NCBI GenBank assembly: GCA_001949185.1
Contig: BDGG01000001.1
Span: 3,829,586 to 3,893,585 of the forward strand
Source of the DNA: Ramazzottius varieornatus
Lineage: Eukaryota; Tardigrada; Eutardigrada; Parachela; Ramazzottiidae
Length of the DNA stretch: 64,000 nucleotides
Direction of reading: 5' to 3'
In this document: positions 1-19,495 of the stretch, piece by piece
How positions within the stretch are numbered: the first letter of the stretch is position 1
How the letters are laid out: the number at the start of each line of letters is the position of its first letter
Position numbers and translations under genes: made by a program
Notes under the pieces: generated by a model
Databases searched by the model: none
Seen by the model: only the letters and a program-made list of their open reading frames with translations
What the model was told of the DNA's origin: nothing

Positions 1-3000
1 AGCTCCTGCAAAATACACATCTAAACCGTTAAGAATCGGACCTGGAAAGAGAACGGGAGGTTTAGAACGATGTAAGGGAAGAACTTGAGACTGACCTGCT
101 AGGCCCACGAGGGTCACAAGGAGCGGAGCGACGATCATGGTGGATGAGGCACCACAATATGCTGGAGTCAATGGAATATATTCCAGATGTAACTAAAGCC
201 TCGATCGACAGGCTGAAATGGTCGGTCCTTCGGAACGGTAATCCCATATATACTGTCTTCGGCGGTAAGAAGGAAACGTGGCTTATCGGTCGGAGAGAAA
301 AAAGGTATGGGAAGGCCATCTTGATTTGCAGATGTTGACGGCCACGGGAGTAAAGTGCCGGCAGGGACAATGGGGGGAAAAGTTCTTTCACCACAGCTCG
401 CTACTTCAACGATGAGACTGGGATACGAAGCGGTAACTAAATTTCCGTACCGACATACAATAGATCGACCTTTGTTCTAAGAGGTTCATTGATACCTGGT
501 TTTTTTATGTAATCCGTCTTACATTTGTACTGCGTTATCGTTAATCTGCTTCAACTGTCCAACAGGAAATAAAACTGCTTTTCTTTGATAGGGAACGCAT
601 TCTCCTCGTCGATGTACGACTTTCAGTCCACTCGAACCTCGACCCGTTTGGCTTACCGGCATTCGAGCGGAAGTATCTGAAAGGTCCGCACGCGAACCAA
701 AGGAGCGGAGATGAATCTTTCGGGACGAAGGTACTTTATTAACCATTCACGTTAACGTTGGTCGGCAGTTTCGAATTTGGTTTGCGGAACGGCTGTCAGG
801 TTAACCGCAACAGCAAAGGGCCGCGTCCTCCGCGCAAAAATCCGGTGCCGCTATCGAACATTTCAATGCGTCAGAGCCCATGTAATAAGTCCTAAAGATG
901 ATTTTATATGAGATCATTTATCCCGAACAGTTGCGTCAGCAGGTCTGAATGCGTATTTTACACTATCAATTATTCCAATATTTGAGAATGGTCTCATCCA
1001 GATTGAAGCGTAATGTCGCTCTAGCCCACGTAGTATGAGCAGACGTAAACCACAGAACTGCATGAGCACTCAATAAAATTGTCTTTACAGGTACTCCGGT
1101 CGCGAAGGAGAGGCATATCCAAGATCACAGTGGTGAACTGTTGCAGAAACCAGGTAGGAAGCGGGTACGGGTGCGCCCCGTGCAACAGACACTTTCAGTG
1201 AGCTGAGTATCGCTAATCGTCAGTGTGTCACCTAGGGTTCGTCAGACATTTCTACTATGGTTACAGGTACGTTTCCTGATACCATCGTGTTCACCACCTA
1301 TATGTAGAGTTGCACTTGCCGTTCAATGTGGACAACTTGATTCGGAAGTTCAGATAAACCGGTATTTGCTGCAGTATATATGCTGGCTGATACCCGAGAC
1401 AGGTGCTGTACAGTAGGTGAAGACCCTTGAGATTCGCTCTTCCGCTTACCTGTACCATGAAACGACTGTCGGCCTTTTTCCAATACATTGCTTCACTGAA
1501 GTTGAAGCAACTTGTACTTGTAACTTACAAGATAGCCTGCTGCAACTTTACCTGCTGTTACCGTTTTTAATGTCGGAGCTGTAGTCCGTGCCAGATAAAG
1601 CTATAGTAAACCGGTGGACCACAGCAAGTTTCCATCAAACTCGCCATATATATTTACTTTACGGCCATGATGTTCGAGTCTAGATTCCAGTGTACCGCGA
1701 CAACATTACGTCGTCGTGAAACTTTATATTTCTCTGAGAATTCAACGCTTTTTTAGCAGTTGTTTCTACCGGCTGTCTGCCTGGTTTGGTCTAAGGGGAA
1801 AAAAACATCTGGCTGTAGCTGCTCCTATGAGGGGTGTCCAGATTCCCTACATTCTCTATCTTGATACTCTCTTATATTTTCCATTGCTCGGAAGCCGAAC
1901 CTAGCGATCGCTAATACAATTCACTTTCGCCATCGATTCGGTTCGTCGGCAACTTCTTCAACCATTGCTTTTTCGGCCACCGTTGCAGTCAGTCCGACGC
2001 GAGATGTCTTCGGGGCCGCGATCCGGCTCTTACACCTTGGTGGCACAAACCGACAAAGAGGTAAGGCTTTGTAACGCACCACAACACTGCGTTCGCACCA
2101 AGAATTTCTAACAAAAGTTTTGAAATAGCAGAAATTCTTGCGTTCGACGCCGAAGGGTATCAGTCACCATCAATTGTAAACATTTAACGCGAACCGCGAA
2201 CGGGCGCAGCCGTAAAAGTGTCAAAACGTCGATTGTCTTGGCCGAAGCTTCTATGTCGAACTGGCCTGTCTTCGCTTATCTTTCAGAATTCGAGCGAAAT
2301 GCCGACGAAAAATGGGTAAATAGTACACGCTATCAAATACCGATTTCCCTATGTCTTCAAACAGTGCAAACGGGGTGATTGCGGCACCCTTGCTAACCGC
2401 GGTCACACCTCCGCCCGGTTTCCTGGATTCAGCTTCGTGGCAAGGACATTTGATAAAACCATATATATGTAACCGACAGACTTGCTGACCTGTAAAAGAC
2501 CTGGACGAGCTCCAAGCTTCTCTTAGTGCGTGAGTTTGGAGAGCAAAGCGATTCCCAAAAGCTCGCTTCTTGTAAATTGGCGGAAGCCCTCGACCTGTTT
2601 GTACGGAAAAAACTCGTATCGTATTATAAACAAGAACGTGCCGCCAGGAGTCGACCATATATTTTTTTTGCCTTGTAAGGCAGCGGAGAACCCGAAATCG
2701 CGGACGAGAAAGTTAATGAAGAATTTTCTGACAAAATATCAAATCGTTCTACTGCTGCGATTGGCTTTACTGGGTGGGACATTTGATTGTTATTGCCGAT
2801 GACCACCGAATTCTTGAATTACGACGATCACCGCATGCATGAAATGACGTTTGAAGAGAGTATATTTCCGAAAAATATCACCGCAAAGGAAGTGACAACA
2901 TCCGAGTAGCCGTGTTACAACGCCAGTAGGAAACCCACAGGGAGTTCGTCGCGCTGCCTTTTGTCACAGCTGAACGCCGGTCGGATGGTAGTAAAAACGT

Positions 3001-5602
3001 CGTCCAAAACTAAATCATAAAACCGGAAATGCACAGAAAGGTTCGAAGAAAATTTTACTGCATCGCGAAGCGGTGACCTTGGTTGGTTTTGGGAGGTCCT
3101 TCTTCCTTAATATTCGACCACGAATGGCGCGAAAGGGGAAAAGGCTCTCCACCGCGAAGAGGGAAAATAGGTCTGGGCTAAGCGCCATCTGTTGTCAATG
3201 GTAAGATGGCGTGTTCCCATGAAGAACCAATGGAAGAGTAGGAACTCGAGGAGCGCACACGGTATGAGGCCGGAAGGAGCAAAAGAGAAGGAGAAGAGTA
3301 AAGGGATCTCAAGCATGCCGAGATGCAATGAAATGCAATGACGTCACTAGCGTCAGTATGATTTCATCCGTGGGCCCTTCGCTTCGCCTGCAGCCGAGTC
3401 TGTGAATTTCGTTTCACTCGAGAAAGGCAAGACCGACAATTGCTCCATAAAATTGCGTCTCCCTTACATCACGGAGAATTTGGACGATTCTTTTATTGCT
3501 TCTAGCCTTTCTTAGAGTTTACAATGCAGAAAGTCAGCTGAAGTATATTTGGTCTGGTGTGCTTGTCTACCTGCTGGGAGTAAAGCTTCGTACGCCTCCT
3601 TGAGCCTTCAACCAAGACTCACGGAGATTCTGTTTGCTGTTCCCGTTTTTGCCAAAGATGAATGATGAGGTATGTAATAGCAGTGTTTCTTTCTAATTTT
3701 GCTCCCTCGGTTTCGGGCTTAGGAAGTTTTCATGACGAGAAAGACGCTAGTTCGAAAACGGAACACTTCCCGTCCAAAGCGAAATGCAAATCTGGCATCG
3801 GTAGTCTTGTGGTCATTGACTTGATTCAGTTGATTGAGAGGGTGTTACAGGATGGGGAGGCGGCTTGCGAAGCCCTGTTGGCCGTTTTAGCACGAGCGCG
3901 AATGGTTGATCGAGCGTAGCCTGCCACACTTGATTTAGTGGCCACTCAGGCCGGAAGCTCCCGCTGTTGGGTTTATTCTTGCCTTGGCAGCTTGGCTTCA
4001 CTTGACTGTATGGAAACTTACTGTATTTTATCGATTGAGCTGATTTTTCCTTCTTATCGAAAAACGAATCAGCCCGGGATAGACAGCAGGAAAGTATGCC
4101 AAGCGGTTCTCGTTACGAGTAGATCCAGCCCGACGGAGAGGCCTGCCGTTATGGAATATCACGCCTTCTGAACCGTAATTGTGTAATTTTTGCCAGCCGG
4201 TAATCTTTCTCACCTCCCGCATTACTTTCCTTCGTTTTTTACAGGATGAAAAGACTGGCTTACAGCGTCATTTGATGGCTAGGTGAACAGAGAAGAATAG
4301 CTTCAGGAGTGAGGAAAAAGTTCACGTCGAAACGGGCTCCAATTTGTCAAATGAAATGCCAAACGAACCACCCATTGATATTTTTCCTTTCACCCTGCTT
4401 TCAAGATATTACAAATCTTTTACCCATTGTAGGTTCTTTGAAAGCAAATAACGATGGTGATAACGATCCCAGTGACAGTACGCTCGACATTTGTGTCTCG
4501 CTGGCAGACGGGAAAGCTTTGTCTGAAGTTAGCGGGACAGCCCATTAATATTCGAAACACCGAAATGTCATCTTTTGAAGTCCTAATTAATGCAGAATTT
4601 CTAAGCAAAATGGAAAGGAAACAGGGATTACGAGGCGGCTGATTGTCAGGAAAAACTCATAGTGAAATATTGACGTCAGAGAACAGTCTGCGTTAGACTT
4701 TCAAGCGTCCAAACGCGTCAACGATTGCGTCTTGATATTGGAGAATGTAGAGTATTTTGGGCCTGCGACTTTGTCTCACAGCTCGAGGCTCGAGCAGTCC
4801 CACCCATGAACTAACGGGTCCTGTACCGATCCGGCTCACGTCCCGAACGACCTGCCACCAGAAACAGAACGACGCGTCATGAGACTAGCTAGTGCGCACA
4901 GGCGCGGCCTGCTTGCACTGGTGACACTACGCATTTTCGGGGAGGGCGGAGCATACCAGGGACGCATTGTGTCCCAAAACGCGCCATGGCGGCAAACGGC
5001 CGAACAGACGAAACTGAAATGTCCTTTAAAAATCTTACTTGAGTTTCTTTGGCTATTTCGATAACATCAGTTTATAGGAAACGACTCCTCATTCCGGCTA
5101 ACCGTTGTTGGGAACCACTTGCGCGGTGCGTTCTGGAGTAAACGGCTCCAAAGAAGGTGCCGAATGACCCACCTGAACAAAAGTTTGACTCTATAAGCTA
5201 AATAAGATAGCTGGCCGCCAGTTGCCGGCCTGGCCGAAACCTATGCGGACTTGTCCGAAAGTGTTTCGACGGAAACAAACTATGTAGAATCGAAGAAGAG
5301 AAACGGACTGAAGGCGAAGCGGATCGCATCGCGATCGAAAACGGACCGGACTGAGAACGACCGAAAACGAGAGCGGACTGCGAACGGATGCGCACCCGGA
5401 TCTTAAACCGACTTAGGGAAATACAGCTCACGGAGTCGTTCGCACTCCGTTCGCTCGTCATTCAGCGTCTTTTGTGGACCTGGTCTTTCTTTCTTGGGCA
5501 ATTGTGTCTCGTAGGAGCGAAATTTGCATCGTGGCGTTTTGTCGCTATTTGCTGTCATCGGTCTGACAAGGCGTACTTTGCACCGACACAGTTCTCGTTC
5601 TC
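1..5602. other. Gene-poor 5' flank, nothing recognised
   Basis: I see no coding region I can support in this stretch. The open frames are short, overlap on both strands and resemble no protein family I know. It may hold the promoter and 5' untranslated exons of the Na+/K+-ATPase gene that follows. One candidate first coding exon is the two-codon ATG-CAA at 5603-5608, followed directly by a GTAAAG donor in the right phase. An open frame at 3662-3919 (+) is unassigned and could be chance. Confidence 0.5.
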
Positions 5603-5807
5603 ATGCAAGTAAAGCTGTCCACGGGACAGATTTCTCTGGGCGAACCCACTGATAGCAAAATACGATGCTCTAAAACTGGGAATTCAATTACCGAGGTTCC
5701 TGCCGGGATAGATAATTTCTTCGAATAGCGCAAAGTAATCAGTCCATGATGACCAACGATGGAGTCTTTGCTGTTGTTTTTAATTGTGTTTTTTTTTCTT
5801 TTTGCAG

Positions 5808-12389
<6,582 letters not shown>

Positions 12390-13229
12390 GCGGAGGTGGA
12401 CGTGCTGAACGCCTGCAGATTTAAGTGTGATTGTCGTGAAGAATGGATGAGAAAACTACAGTACGGTGAAAATCTCTGATCTTGACTGTAACATGGATTA
12501 TCACTGTTCTTTTTCCCTGGGCAACGTGTCTCCTCCGATATTATCTGTATGACTGTCGACCTTTTTTGTTTTTGATTTTTGTGCAAAGGCAAGAAAGAAG
12601 TACTCTGCTCGAGATATTTCAATGCTTTTGTTAAGAAGTACTTCCTTCTTCTTCTTCTCCTTCTCCTCCTCCTTCTCTCTATCTTCTCTCGTTTGCATAA
12701 CCGGAAAATGTCTTATGTGAGTTTCGTAGCTGGTATTTATCGTATCTAACCCTTGGGTTTTGTTTTGTTCTGTTGTTTTCGGTGACCTATAATTTTCAAA
12801 CGGAAGTTGGGCATGGGCCTATGAATTGTGCCAGATCGTTTTCCCACGGGGCGCACGCTGCCAGCCAATATCAATGTAGATGTGCGTCACTTGAAATGAA
12901 GATCTGGCTCAGCTCGTTTGCCCACGTCCCAAGCACGCGTGTAGTGGTGAACTTTGATCGCCTGTGCATGCGCACAAGGCTTTGACTTCCTCTCGGGCAG
13001 CATACACTCTCTTTCTTCTGGACTGAATTTATCCATAGGCTCTTTATTACAGAAAGGCTTGATGATGTCGACGTCGCTCAGTCGTGAGAGCCACTCCTGA
13101 ATCTTTTGTTGACACAACCTTTACGGTTCCGTCAATACCACAAACGAGGAATGTAAAAAAGGCGAAATATTCTTGGAATGTTTCGATCATAAACTTTGAA
13201 CTAAAAACTTTACTACAGGCTAAATTGTT
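12390..13229. other. Convergent intergenic region: 3' ends of Na+/K+-ATPase and CBM14 genes
   Basis: This region holds the two 3' untranslated regions. It contains a polypyrimidine TTC/CTC microsatellite at about 12640-12690. On the minus strand AATAAA (seen as tttatt at 13043-13048) is a likely polyadenylation signal for the CBM14 gene. No coding sequence is evident. Confidence 0.6.
12636..12690. repeat. TTC/CTC-rich microsatellite
   Basis: A run of imperfect TTC and CTC triplets lies in the presumed 3' untranslated region of the Na+/K+-ATPase gene. It is a simple-sequence repeat. Confidence 0.7.
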
Positions 13230-14221
13230 TTATGCTGTGCGGACGACGACGAACCGCGTTCCGGCAGGCTGAGCGGTTTCAACGGGGACCACCGCGACAG
13301 GCTCGACGGCCTCGGCAGGTGCGTCACTGCGGCCGGAACTGGTCAAGTTGACAACGGGGACCTGGATAGGTATCGTTCTGATGGCAGGTACCTGGTTCGC
13401 TTTCACTGGGGTAAACTTGATTCTGTTTGCAGCCGGCTGGATAGGAGCACTGTTGCCACTGGTGCTGGTGATCACGTAGCCGGCGGGGGGAGTGTCTGAT
13501 GAAATGAAAGAAAAATATAGCGGTGTTTCCAAGAGTCGGTAGTTGGTAGAGGGATGGGAGAAACTTACCAAACAGTTGCTGGTCGGTGTACAGACGGGAG
13601 TTGGCAAAGTTGGAGAACTCTTTGGAAGATACACAGTCGACGTTGTACCAGTAATCGCAAACCAAGGTGAGCTGAAAAATCAAATGTTTATTGTTTCCTT
13701 GTAGATTTCTTTTTGATCCCGAATCTTACCTGGTTAAAAACCGTGGTGTTTACGCAAATGTAACTGTAAGGATGAGCTTTGTAATTTAAGAAACACTCAT
13801 CAGAGTAAGAATGTTCAGTTTTCAGGGACTGGATGCGAAGTCACCAACCAGGCTTCAGCTTACGTGGTAAGATTTCCTTGCACATCACATCGATGGAAGA
13901 CCTGACATTGGGTCTCGACATCTGCGTAATATCTACAAGAAAAGATACTCTTCCCGAAGAACCTCAGCGAACCGCAGGAATTTCCACTCCAGCATTATGA
14001 TATCAGACGACGTACCCGGGCTGGTCCTGCTGGGTGCAGGTGAAGGTGGTCGTTGGAAGATTGTTGACGTCGTATGTAGGATAAGCATTGGCATTCCGAC
14101 TGGCCATTATTATGTCGATTTCGGCGGCAGTAAGTGGCTGCTTCAGCAGGTCGAAGATGTACCGGCCTTGTGGAGCGCACCAGCACACCGTCAAGCAGAG
14201 CGAAAGGAGAAAGACCTTCAT
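13230..14221 (-). CDS. Secreted protein with one chitin-binding type-2 (CBM14/peritrophin-A) domain
   Basis: Five exons by eye, in coding order: 14016-14221, 13864-13932, 13730-13763, 13569-13671 and 13230-13495, giving 225 residues. The N-terminus is a clear signal peptide (MKVFLLSLCLTVCWCAP). Residues about 60-115 hold six cysteines in CBM14 spacing: FTC, then GYYADVETQC, FHRC, YIC, LVC and VDC. The GYYAD-C-x-FHRC core is typical of arthropod cuticle or peritrophic chitin-binding proteins. The rest is a Pro/Ala/Val-rich low-complexity tail ending VVVRTA. It should act outside the cell, binding chitin in cuticle or a gut matrix. Four small introns interrupt the domain. A TATA box lies upstream and an AATAAA downstream. 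The chitin-binding assignment is firm; the tissue and role are inferred. Confidence 0.88.
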
Positions 14222-14330
14222 GTTAGCGACAAGTGCGAAGAACTTGGCGAACTCAGATAAAAGCTAGCTATGGAGCACTACGACGTTTCTTGCAGAAGAC
14301 TGGAAACTACCAAGCGGGAGCCAGTTTACG

Positions 14331-14340
14331 CTATTTTATA
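14331..14340 (-). promoter_or_regulatory. TATA box of the CBM14 gene
   Basis: On the minus strand the sequence reads TATAAAATAG, about 110 bases upstream of the CBM14 start codon. That allows a transcription start about 30 bases downstream and a short 5' untranslated leader. A TATA promoter fits a tissue-specific secreted protein. Confidence 0.5.
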
Positions 14341-14341
14341 C

Positions 14342-15269
14342 TGAACCGGAAGCACGCAAAGAGGAGGCTACAAAATATTCAAGAATGATTTGCTGGAGGG
14401 CAGTTCTCCGACCTCAGGATGATCTTGAATGTTCTTCACAAAGCCGTGGCTTAAATCAAAGCCAATAATTCGTATCGCTTGCCAGGAAAGTCATCGTTTG
14501 CGGCTTCTTTCAACAAGTTTATCACAAGGTGTCTTTACATGTTGTTGTCACTTTCAAAAGAGTTACACCATGTTATTATCCTTACAGAACACTGCCTGTT
14601 GAGCAATTTACAGGCAAGTACCGCTTTAAAATTCCGAAGACCTCGTCTCTTACGGATCTTGGTCCTCCAAGCACCGTTCCAAAGACCATACGGTGAGCAA
14701 CCGGAAGCAGACGAAGCCGAGGATCTTCGCCATACCACACGAGGTCCGTACAGGTATCGATTTCCTGCCCAAAATATTCTGCATGTCGTTCGAATTCGTT
14801 CCTATCAATATCATTTGCTAGAAAGTGACAGTGAACTGGGTGGGTTTTTCTCCAGATCGCTACACAGAACTGGTTTCACGGACAATAAGCAGTGCGTATG
14901 GTGAAAGATTGTTGTTCAACTTGAACAATGAAGCTGATTCATATTTCAAGTACGAAAAAAGAACCCCTCTTGTCAGACTTCTGACCAGTGTGTCTAATAT
15001 TTAACCGGCTTGATGCAGCACGATCTTGTACGAAACCAATCAGACTATGCCTACTAACCTACAGCCGGTAGCGAACAGACAGAAGAACGCTGCCTCTTTT
15101 TGCTGATGATTGTCGAGAAATCTCGCGGAAAAACGAGGTCAGTTATAGAGTCGTTGTCTCATCGTCGTTGTTTCAAGTGTGTTAATAGTTTCCTTTGACG
15201 ACGAGGTTCTCCGTGTTGTTTATAACCCTTTTCTAACAATCCTGGGATTTGGACTACAATTATTCTAAG
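14342..15269. other. Divergent intergenic region between CBM14 and Spaetzle-like genes
   Basis: The two flanking genes are transcribed away from this stretch, so it should contain both promoters. A 141-codon plus-strand open frame at about 14479-14904 has no recognisable features and no visible splice partner. I treat it as chance. Confidence 0.5.
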
Positions 15270-17075
15270 ATGAATAAAGTATTATTACACGTTGTTCTGG
15301 TGGCTGTACTCGGGGAACTACTCATCTCGGTATGGGCAGAAGAGCCGGAAGTACGGCACCATTTAGGGAAGAAATGCGTTGTCAAACGGCGGAACTCCAC
15401 TCGTCCACATGCGCCAAAATCTCATACGAATCCTGTCGAGCGTAAGCGTGGTTTCTTGGCGGTATCGAGCATACTGAAGCGACTCCGGAATTGTAAAATA
15501 TACAGATGAGAACTATAGGTCTGTTTTACGGCTTTCATTTTAGAAATATTCCTAAGGGAGCCCAAGATCAAAGAAGATACGTCAGACGTCTCAGCAACGG
15601 CAGCACCTGGTCAGTCTGGGGTTGTTAGCGGGGCTCCTGGTCAAGATGTGGTTGTTCGCTCTATTCAGAACCTCAACGAGGACGAGCAGGAAGTCCACAG
15701 TACATCGGCACCCTCCACGACGTCCACCGCTGCCGCCAGCACTTCGGACACGCAAGGTCAGTTCTTCGGAATGGCAAGCGATGACTTCGACTCAGACACT
15801 CTTACTGGAAGTGCCACTGTGAAGTCGGCTAGCCAAGCAAGTACCACAACCACCACCAGACATGCGCCAACTACTAGCTCTACCACGACTACCAAAGCCA
15901 CTACGACTACCACCGCAGCAACCAGACTTTCTTCCACAACAAAGCCCACCCGAAAACCGACAACAGCGTCCACTGTAGCTACTACTGCTACATTAACCGC
16001 TCATAAATTGCCCCCTGTCCAGCTGGAAGGCAGTACAAGGCCTCAACCTTTCAGGGACCATGCCGCTGCACGCGTTACCAAAGCAGCGCAACCGACCACT
16101 ACGACTACCCCTCTGGCTACCACCCGACCCACAACACAAGCTCGAACCAGAAGGACGACCACCACGACAACGGAAGCCCCAACAACTGAAGTTACTGCTG
16201 CTACAGAAGCAGCTACGGACGACAGGGGAGTTGAAATTGACGAGAGCGCCACCAAGATGGAAGTGACCACCACGACGACGACGACAACGCCATCTACCAT
16301 AGTGACCTCAGCTTCGCGAAAACGTCCGACGAAAGCGCGAACTCAGTCCAAAGCAACGACCACGTCGACCACAGAAGCACCTACGACTGTTACAACAACG
16401 GAAGCCTTAACCACTGAGGCATTCCATGATTTAGCTGATCAGGATGTTCCTTCGGCGTTGGAAACAGCCGACAAGGAGAAACGGGCGTTTGCCACACGAA
16501 GGCCTATTCCGCGGACACCCCGTTCTCTTTCAGAGTCTTCTCAGTCCAAAAACGTACTTCTCGATGTAGCAGAGGTGGCTGACAAAGATGATACCACCGG
16601 GTTGCAGCGAGTCAACGGTCCAGGTACGCCACTGCTGGATGGGTCTTACCTCAGCGACCCCTGGATGTGCCGAGTCAACAAAAGTGTGGTCCGTTCTCCT
16701 GTCATCATGAAGACCTGCCAAGGTGTCGAGAAGCAAATTGTCGACTTGCGCGTGTATAAACTGGCGGGTATTCCAATCGAAGAATGCGTGTAAGTAATTT
16801 CTTCTGTCCGCCGAAAGTGATTAGTGAAAGTGAATATGATTGATGAGGTATTTTGTAGGACGACTCCCGTGATTCTCGGTGACCGCTGTACTTCACTGAA
16901 TGGCGGAAGAGCAAGATGCGCCCAGCGATACGTCAGATACGGTCTAATAGCCAAAGATCTTGACAGCGACAAAAAGGCCCATGAATGCTTCAGATTTCCA
17001 AGTGCTTGTCTCTGTCAGATAATTTTAGCCAATACTGCTGACACCTCTGCGGCTGATGACGTCGGTCAGCTCTAG
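15270..17075 (+). CDS. Spaetzle-like secreted cystine-knot ligand with a Thr-rich mucin-like pro-region
   Basis: Three exons by eye, 15270-15441, 15544-16789 and 16859-17075, give 544 residues. A hydrophobic signal peptide (MNKVLLHVVLVAVLGELLIS) is followed by about 300 residues dominated by Thr, Ser, Ala and Pro with TTTTT runs, expected to be heavily O-glycosylated. A basic stretch near residue 415 contains RTPR, a furin-type RxxR site. The last ~110 residues carry eight cysteines: WMC, KTC, IPIEEC, GDRC, ARCAQRY, HECFRFPSAC and LC. The IPIEEC, RCAQRYVRYGL and FRFPSACLC blocks match the Spaetzle/neurotrophin cystine-knot family, whose members are cleaved from a pro-form and bind Toll receptors. 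The match rests on motif spacing, so the exact paralogue and receptor are unknown. An AATAAA at about 17628 could end the transcript. Confidence 0.75.
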
Positions 17076-19495
17076 ATCTTGACGAACTTAACCTTCTTCC
17101 TACAGTCTTCAAGTGCCGTTCCAGCTCTCTCCGGTCGATATCTTCTGGATGAAATGAAAACAATCGTGATTCTTAGGCATATGGGTCCCTCGTGCGCGCC
17201 GGTTTTGCTGAGCTCGCGAAAACCTCAATGGTAATTTGGTTTTCCGGTATCGACTTGCAAATCACATGCTAAATCCCTATCAAAGTCCTCCTTGCATGCA
17301 TAATCGTGATCTCGTATTGTCGAACAGTTAAGTCCTTTTGTGCGTCAGTCTTTGCTCGTCTTTCTGCACCAACTGAACCGGAGAGATGTGTTGTACTTTA
17401 TGGTTTTCCGCGACGTTTCACTTCCGTTGGACCCATCGTTAGACCGCCGGTGTTCAAACTTTAAAGTCGATATCGAATAGTTCGACATATACCGGTAAAA
17501 GCGTAAAAGGTTTGGCGTGGGTTTCAGTTTACTATGAAATGCACACAGAATAGACTTTAAAGTAAAGCAAGGAGAGGTGCAAGTAAAAGAGCTCTAGGCA
17601 AAGCAAATAGACAATGAAGTCTTTTGTCAATAAAGTTATTTCTTACCTGCCGGTTCTGCAGCTAGTGATAACACGAGAAATTTCCTCGGGTTTCCGTATA
17701 CCGGCATCAGCTGCCAAGCGTACCCGGACTGTACGATCTGCCAACCGCAAAACGTAAAATTCTACTCACCGCTCTGACAAGTGACTCGGCAAAGGAACCA
17801 CACTACCTTTTATGTCTTTACAGTTTCGCTCTCGAATAGACCCGAACAGCTCTTAACGACATCTTTACATCCACTTGGCCACTTTTATACCGAAAACATA
17901 TCACGGATTTACGCCTTCTGATAGAATAGAGTTTCATCACGCCGAGTAACAGGTAATTCGAGTTCCGCGATTCTGACCCGGCTTCACCCTGATTCAACCA
18001 ACAGCCTCTCGACGTTGGGAAATCGGTCTTGCTGTTCGCCCTACCCATCAAAAGTGCATTCGTCTGCAGCTTTCCTTCAAATTTGAGCGATTCCAGTATC
18101 ACGTCCTCATGTGATTGTGGTATGTGCAACGTCGGAAAGAAGATTGCCGTTAATCATTCTTTTGTATTGTTAGAAGATAGTATTGTTGACCATTGATACT
18201 TCGATCTCGCTTACCCGGAATTACAATTATTGGTCCTGCTATCAGGTAAACGGGCACGGTGAGATAGTGGGTTCCCATAATCCTGTTCATTTGCTCATTT
18301 CGAAAAAGTCAACATTGGAACACCCCGTCGATTCGTCGCTTGTTTTCTGGCCTTTCTGCGCTGGCAGAATTCTTATATCACACGACCGGAAGTCTTTTCC
18401 TTACCTAGGAACCAAAGCCATTCATCCGACCGGATACGTTTTACACGTCGTCCGGCGACAGACCCAAAGGTAAGCATCACAGCGCGCAGCTGCGCTTCGT
18501 AACTCGCAAAGTCTCAAATCGTAATCGTCATGGATATAAAACTTTATGATTCCATAAATTTTGATCGACCGATATTAGAAAACTTCTTTGATTCACCAAA
18601 ATTATCAACTTAATTTACTGGGAAGTCCGGAACAAGTAAACCGCGCTTCTCTTCCGGTGGCGCCAAGCCAGCCAGCCCGTCATGGCGGACCATCATATCA
18701 ACAGCGGCAAAACAGCCGGCTAGTCCGCCGAAACAAAGAGGGCGCCTCATCAATGTGCTGGAGGCCTTCAAGGTCTCCAATTTGCACGTGCTGCATTCAG
18801 CTTGCACGTGCGGATCTCCTTCCATACGAAGATGGATTCATTGTTTCATAATCACTACCTGTCAAGCATCCTGATCGATTCCCGGTTCAGGCTGTTCTCA
18901 AGCAACGATTAGGTGTTCTTTGGGGAAGAAGGCCAAGTAGGAACGCAGGACGGAGGCTGTACTATGTTTAGCACACAGACGCCCGATCGGTCGTACGTTT
19001 GCTTTTTTTGAATTTTTAATTTCATTTCCTGGTTCACCGAAAATTGTTTTGATATTGTTCGAATGTTCCTACTTGACAAGCAAACGAGCCATAGAAAAGC
19101 TATGAACGTGAAGCGGCAGCGATTATATCATTCATTGATATGCAGACGTCTTTGACATTGTATGCATGCATGCAAGTGAGCACGTCTGACCGTGGTGAGC
19201 GCAAAGTATTGGTCTCTATGACGCAGCTTACGCATTGCCACCGAATTCACCAGTAAACCCTTTCTGTCGTTTGGCTCGTTTCTACCGGCTACTGTGCGCT
19301 GGACTGTTGTAACATCTGGGGAACGGGCGCTTGTAACCATACAAAATATCTATCTTGGAAGCGGAATATTCATTTTTATGTTATTTGGAATACGCGATTT
19401 CCTCTGGATGATCTGGATATTGGATGGTTGCAGGTTGGACAGCGGGGTTACTTTCCAAGTGGATGGACAGGGTCTGAACGTCCATTTGCAGCGAC
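17076..19495. other. Intergenic region before SC5D
   Basis: The left part is the likely 3' untranslated region of the Spaetzle-like gene, with an AATAAA near 17628. The remainder contains only short open frames with no recognisable similarity. Just upstream of the SC5D start, tttgcag at about 19486-19492 looks like a splice acceptor, so an untranslated 5' exon of SC5D may lie in this interval. Confidence 0.5.

Noticed and set aside
3662-3919. 85-codon plus-strand frame with an alpha-helical looking C-terminus
   Set aside because: No family likeness and no supporting exon; left unassigned rather than called a gene.
5300-5460. GAACGGA-rich stretch with weak inverted symmetry upstream of the Na+/K+-ATPase gene
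   Set aside because: The symmetry is short and imperfect; I could not separate it from biased composition.
14479-14904. 141-codon plus-strand frame between CBM14 and the Spaetzle-like gene
   Set aside because: No signal peptide, domain or plausible splice partner; composition looks random.
15758-16300. Minus-strand Val-rich frames opposite the Spaetzle-like pro-region
   Set aside because: They are shadows of the Thr-rich coding strand (ACC/ACG read in reverse as GGT/CGT/GTG).
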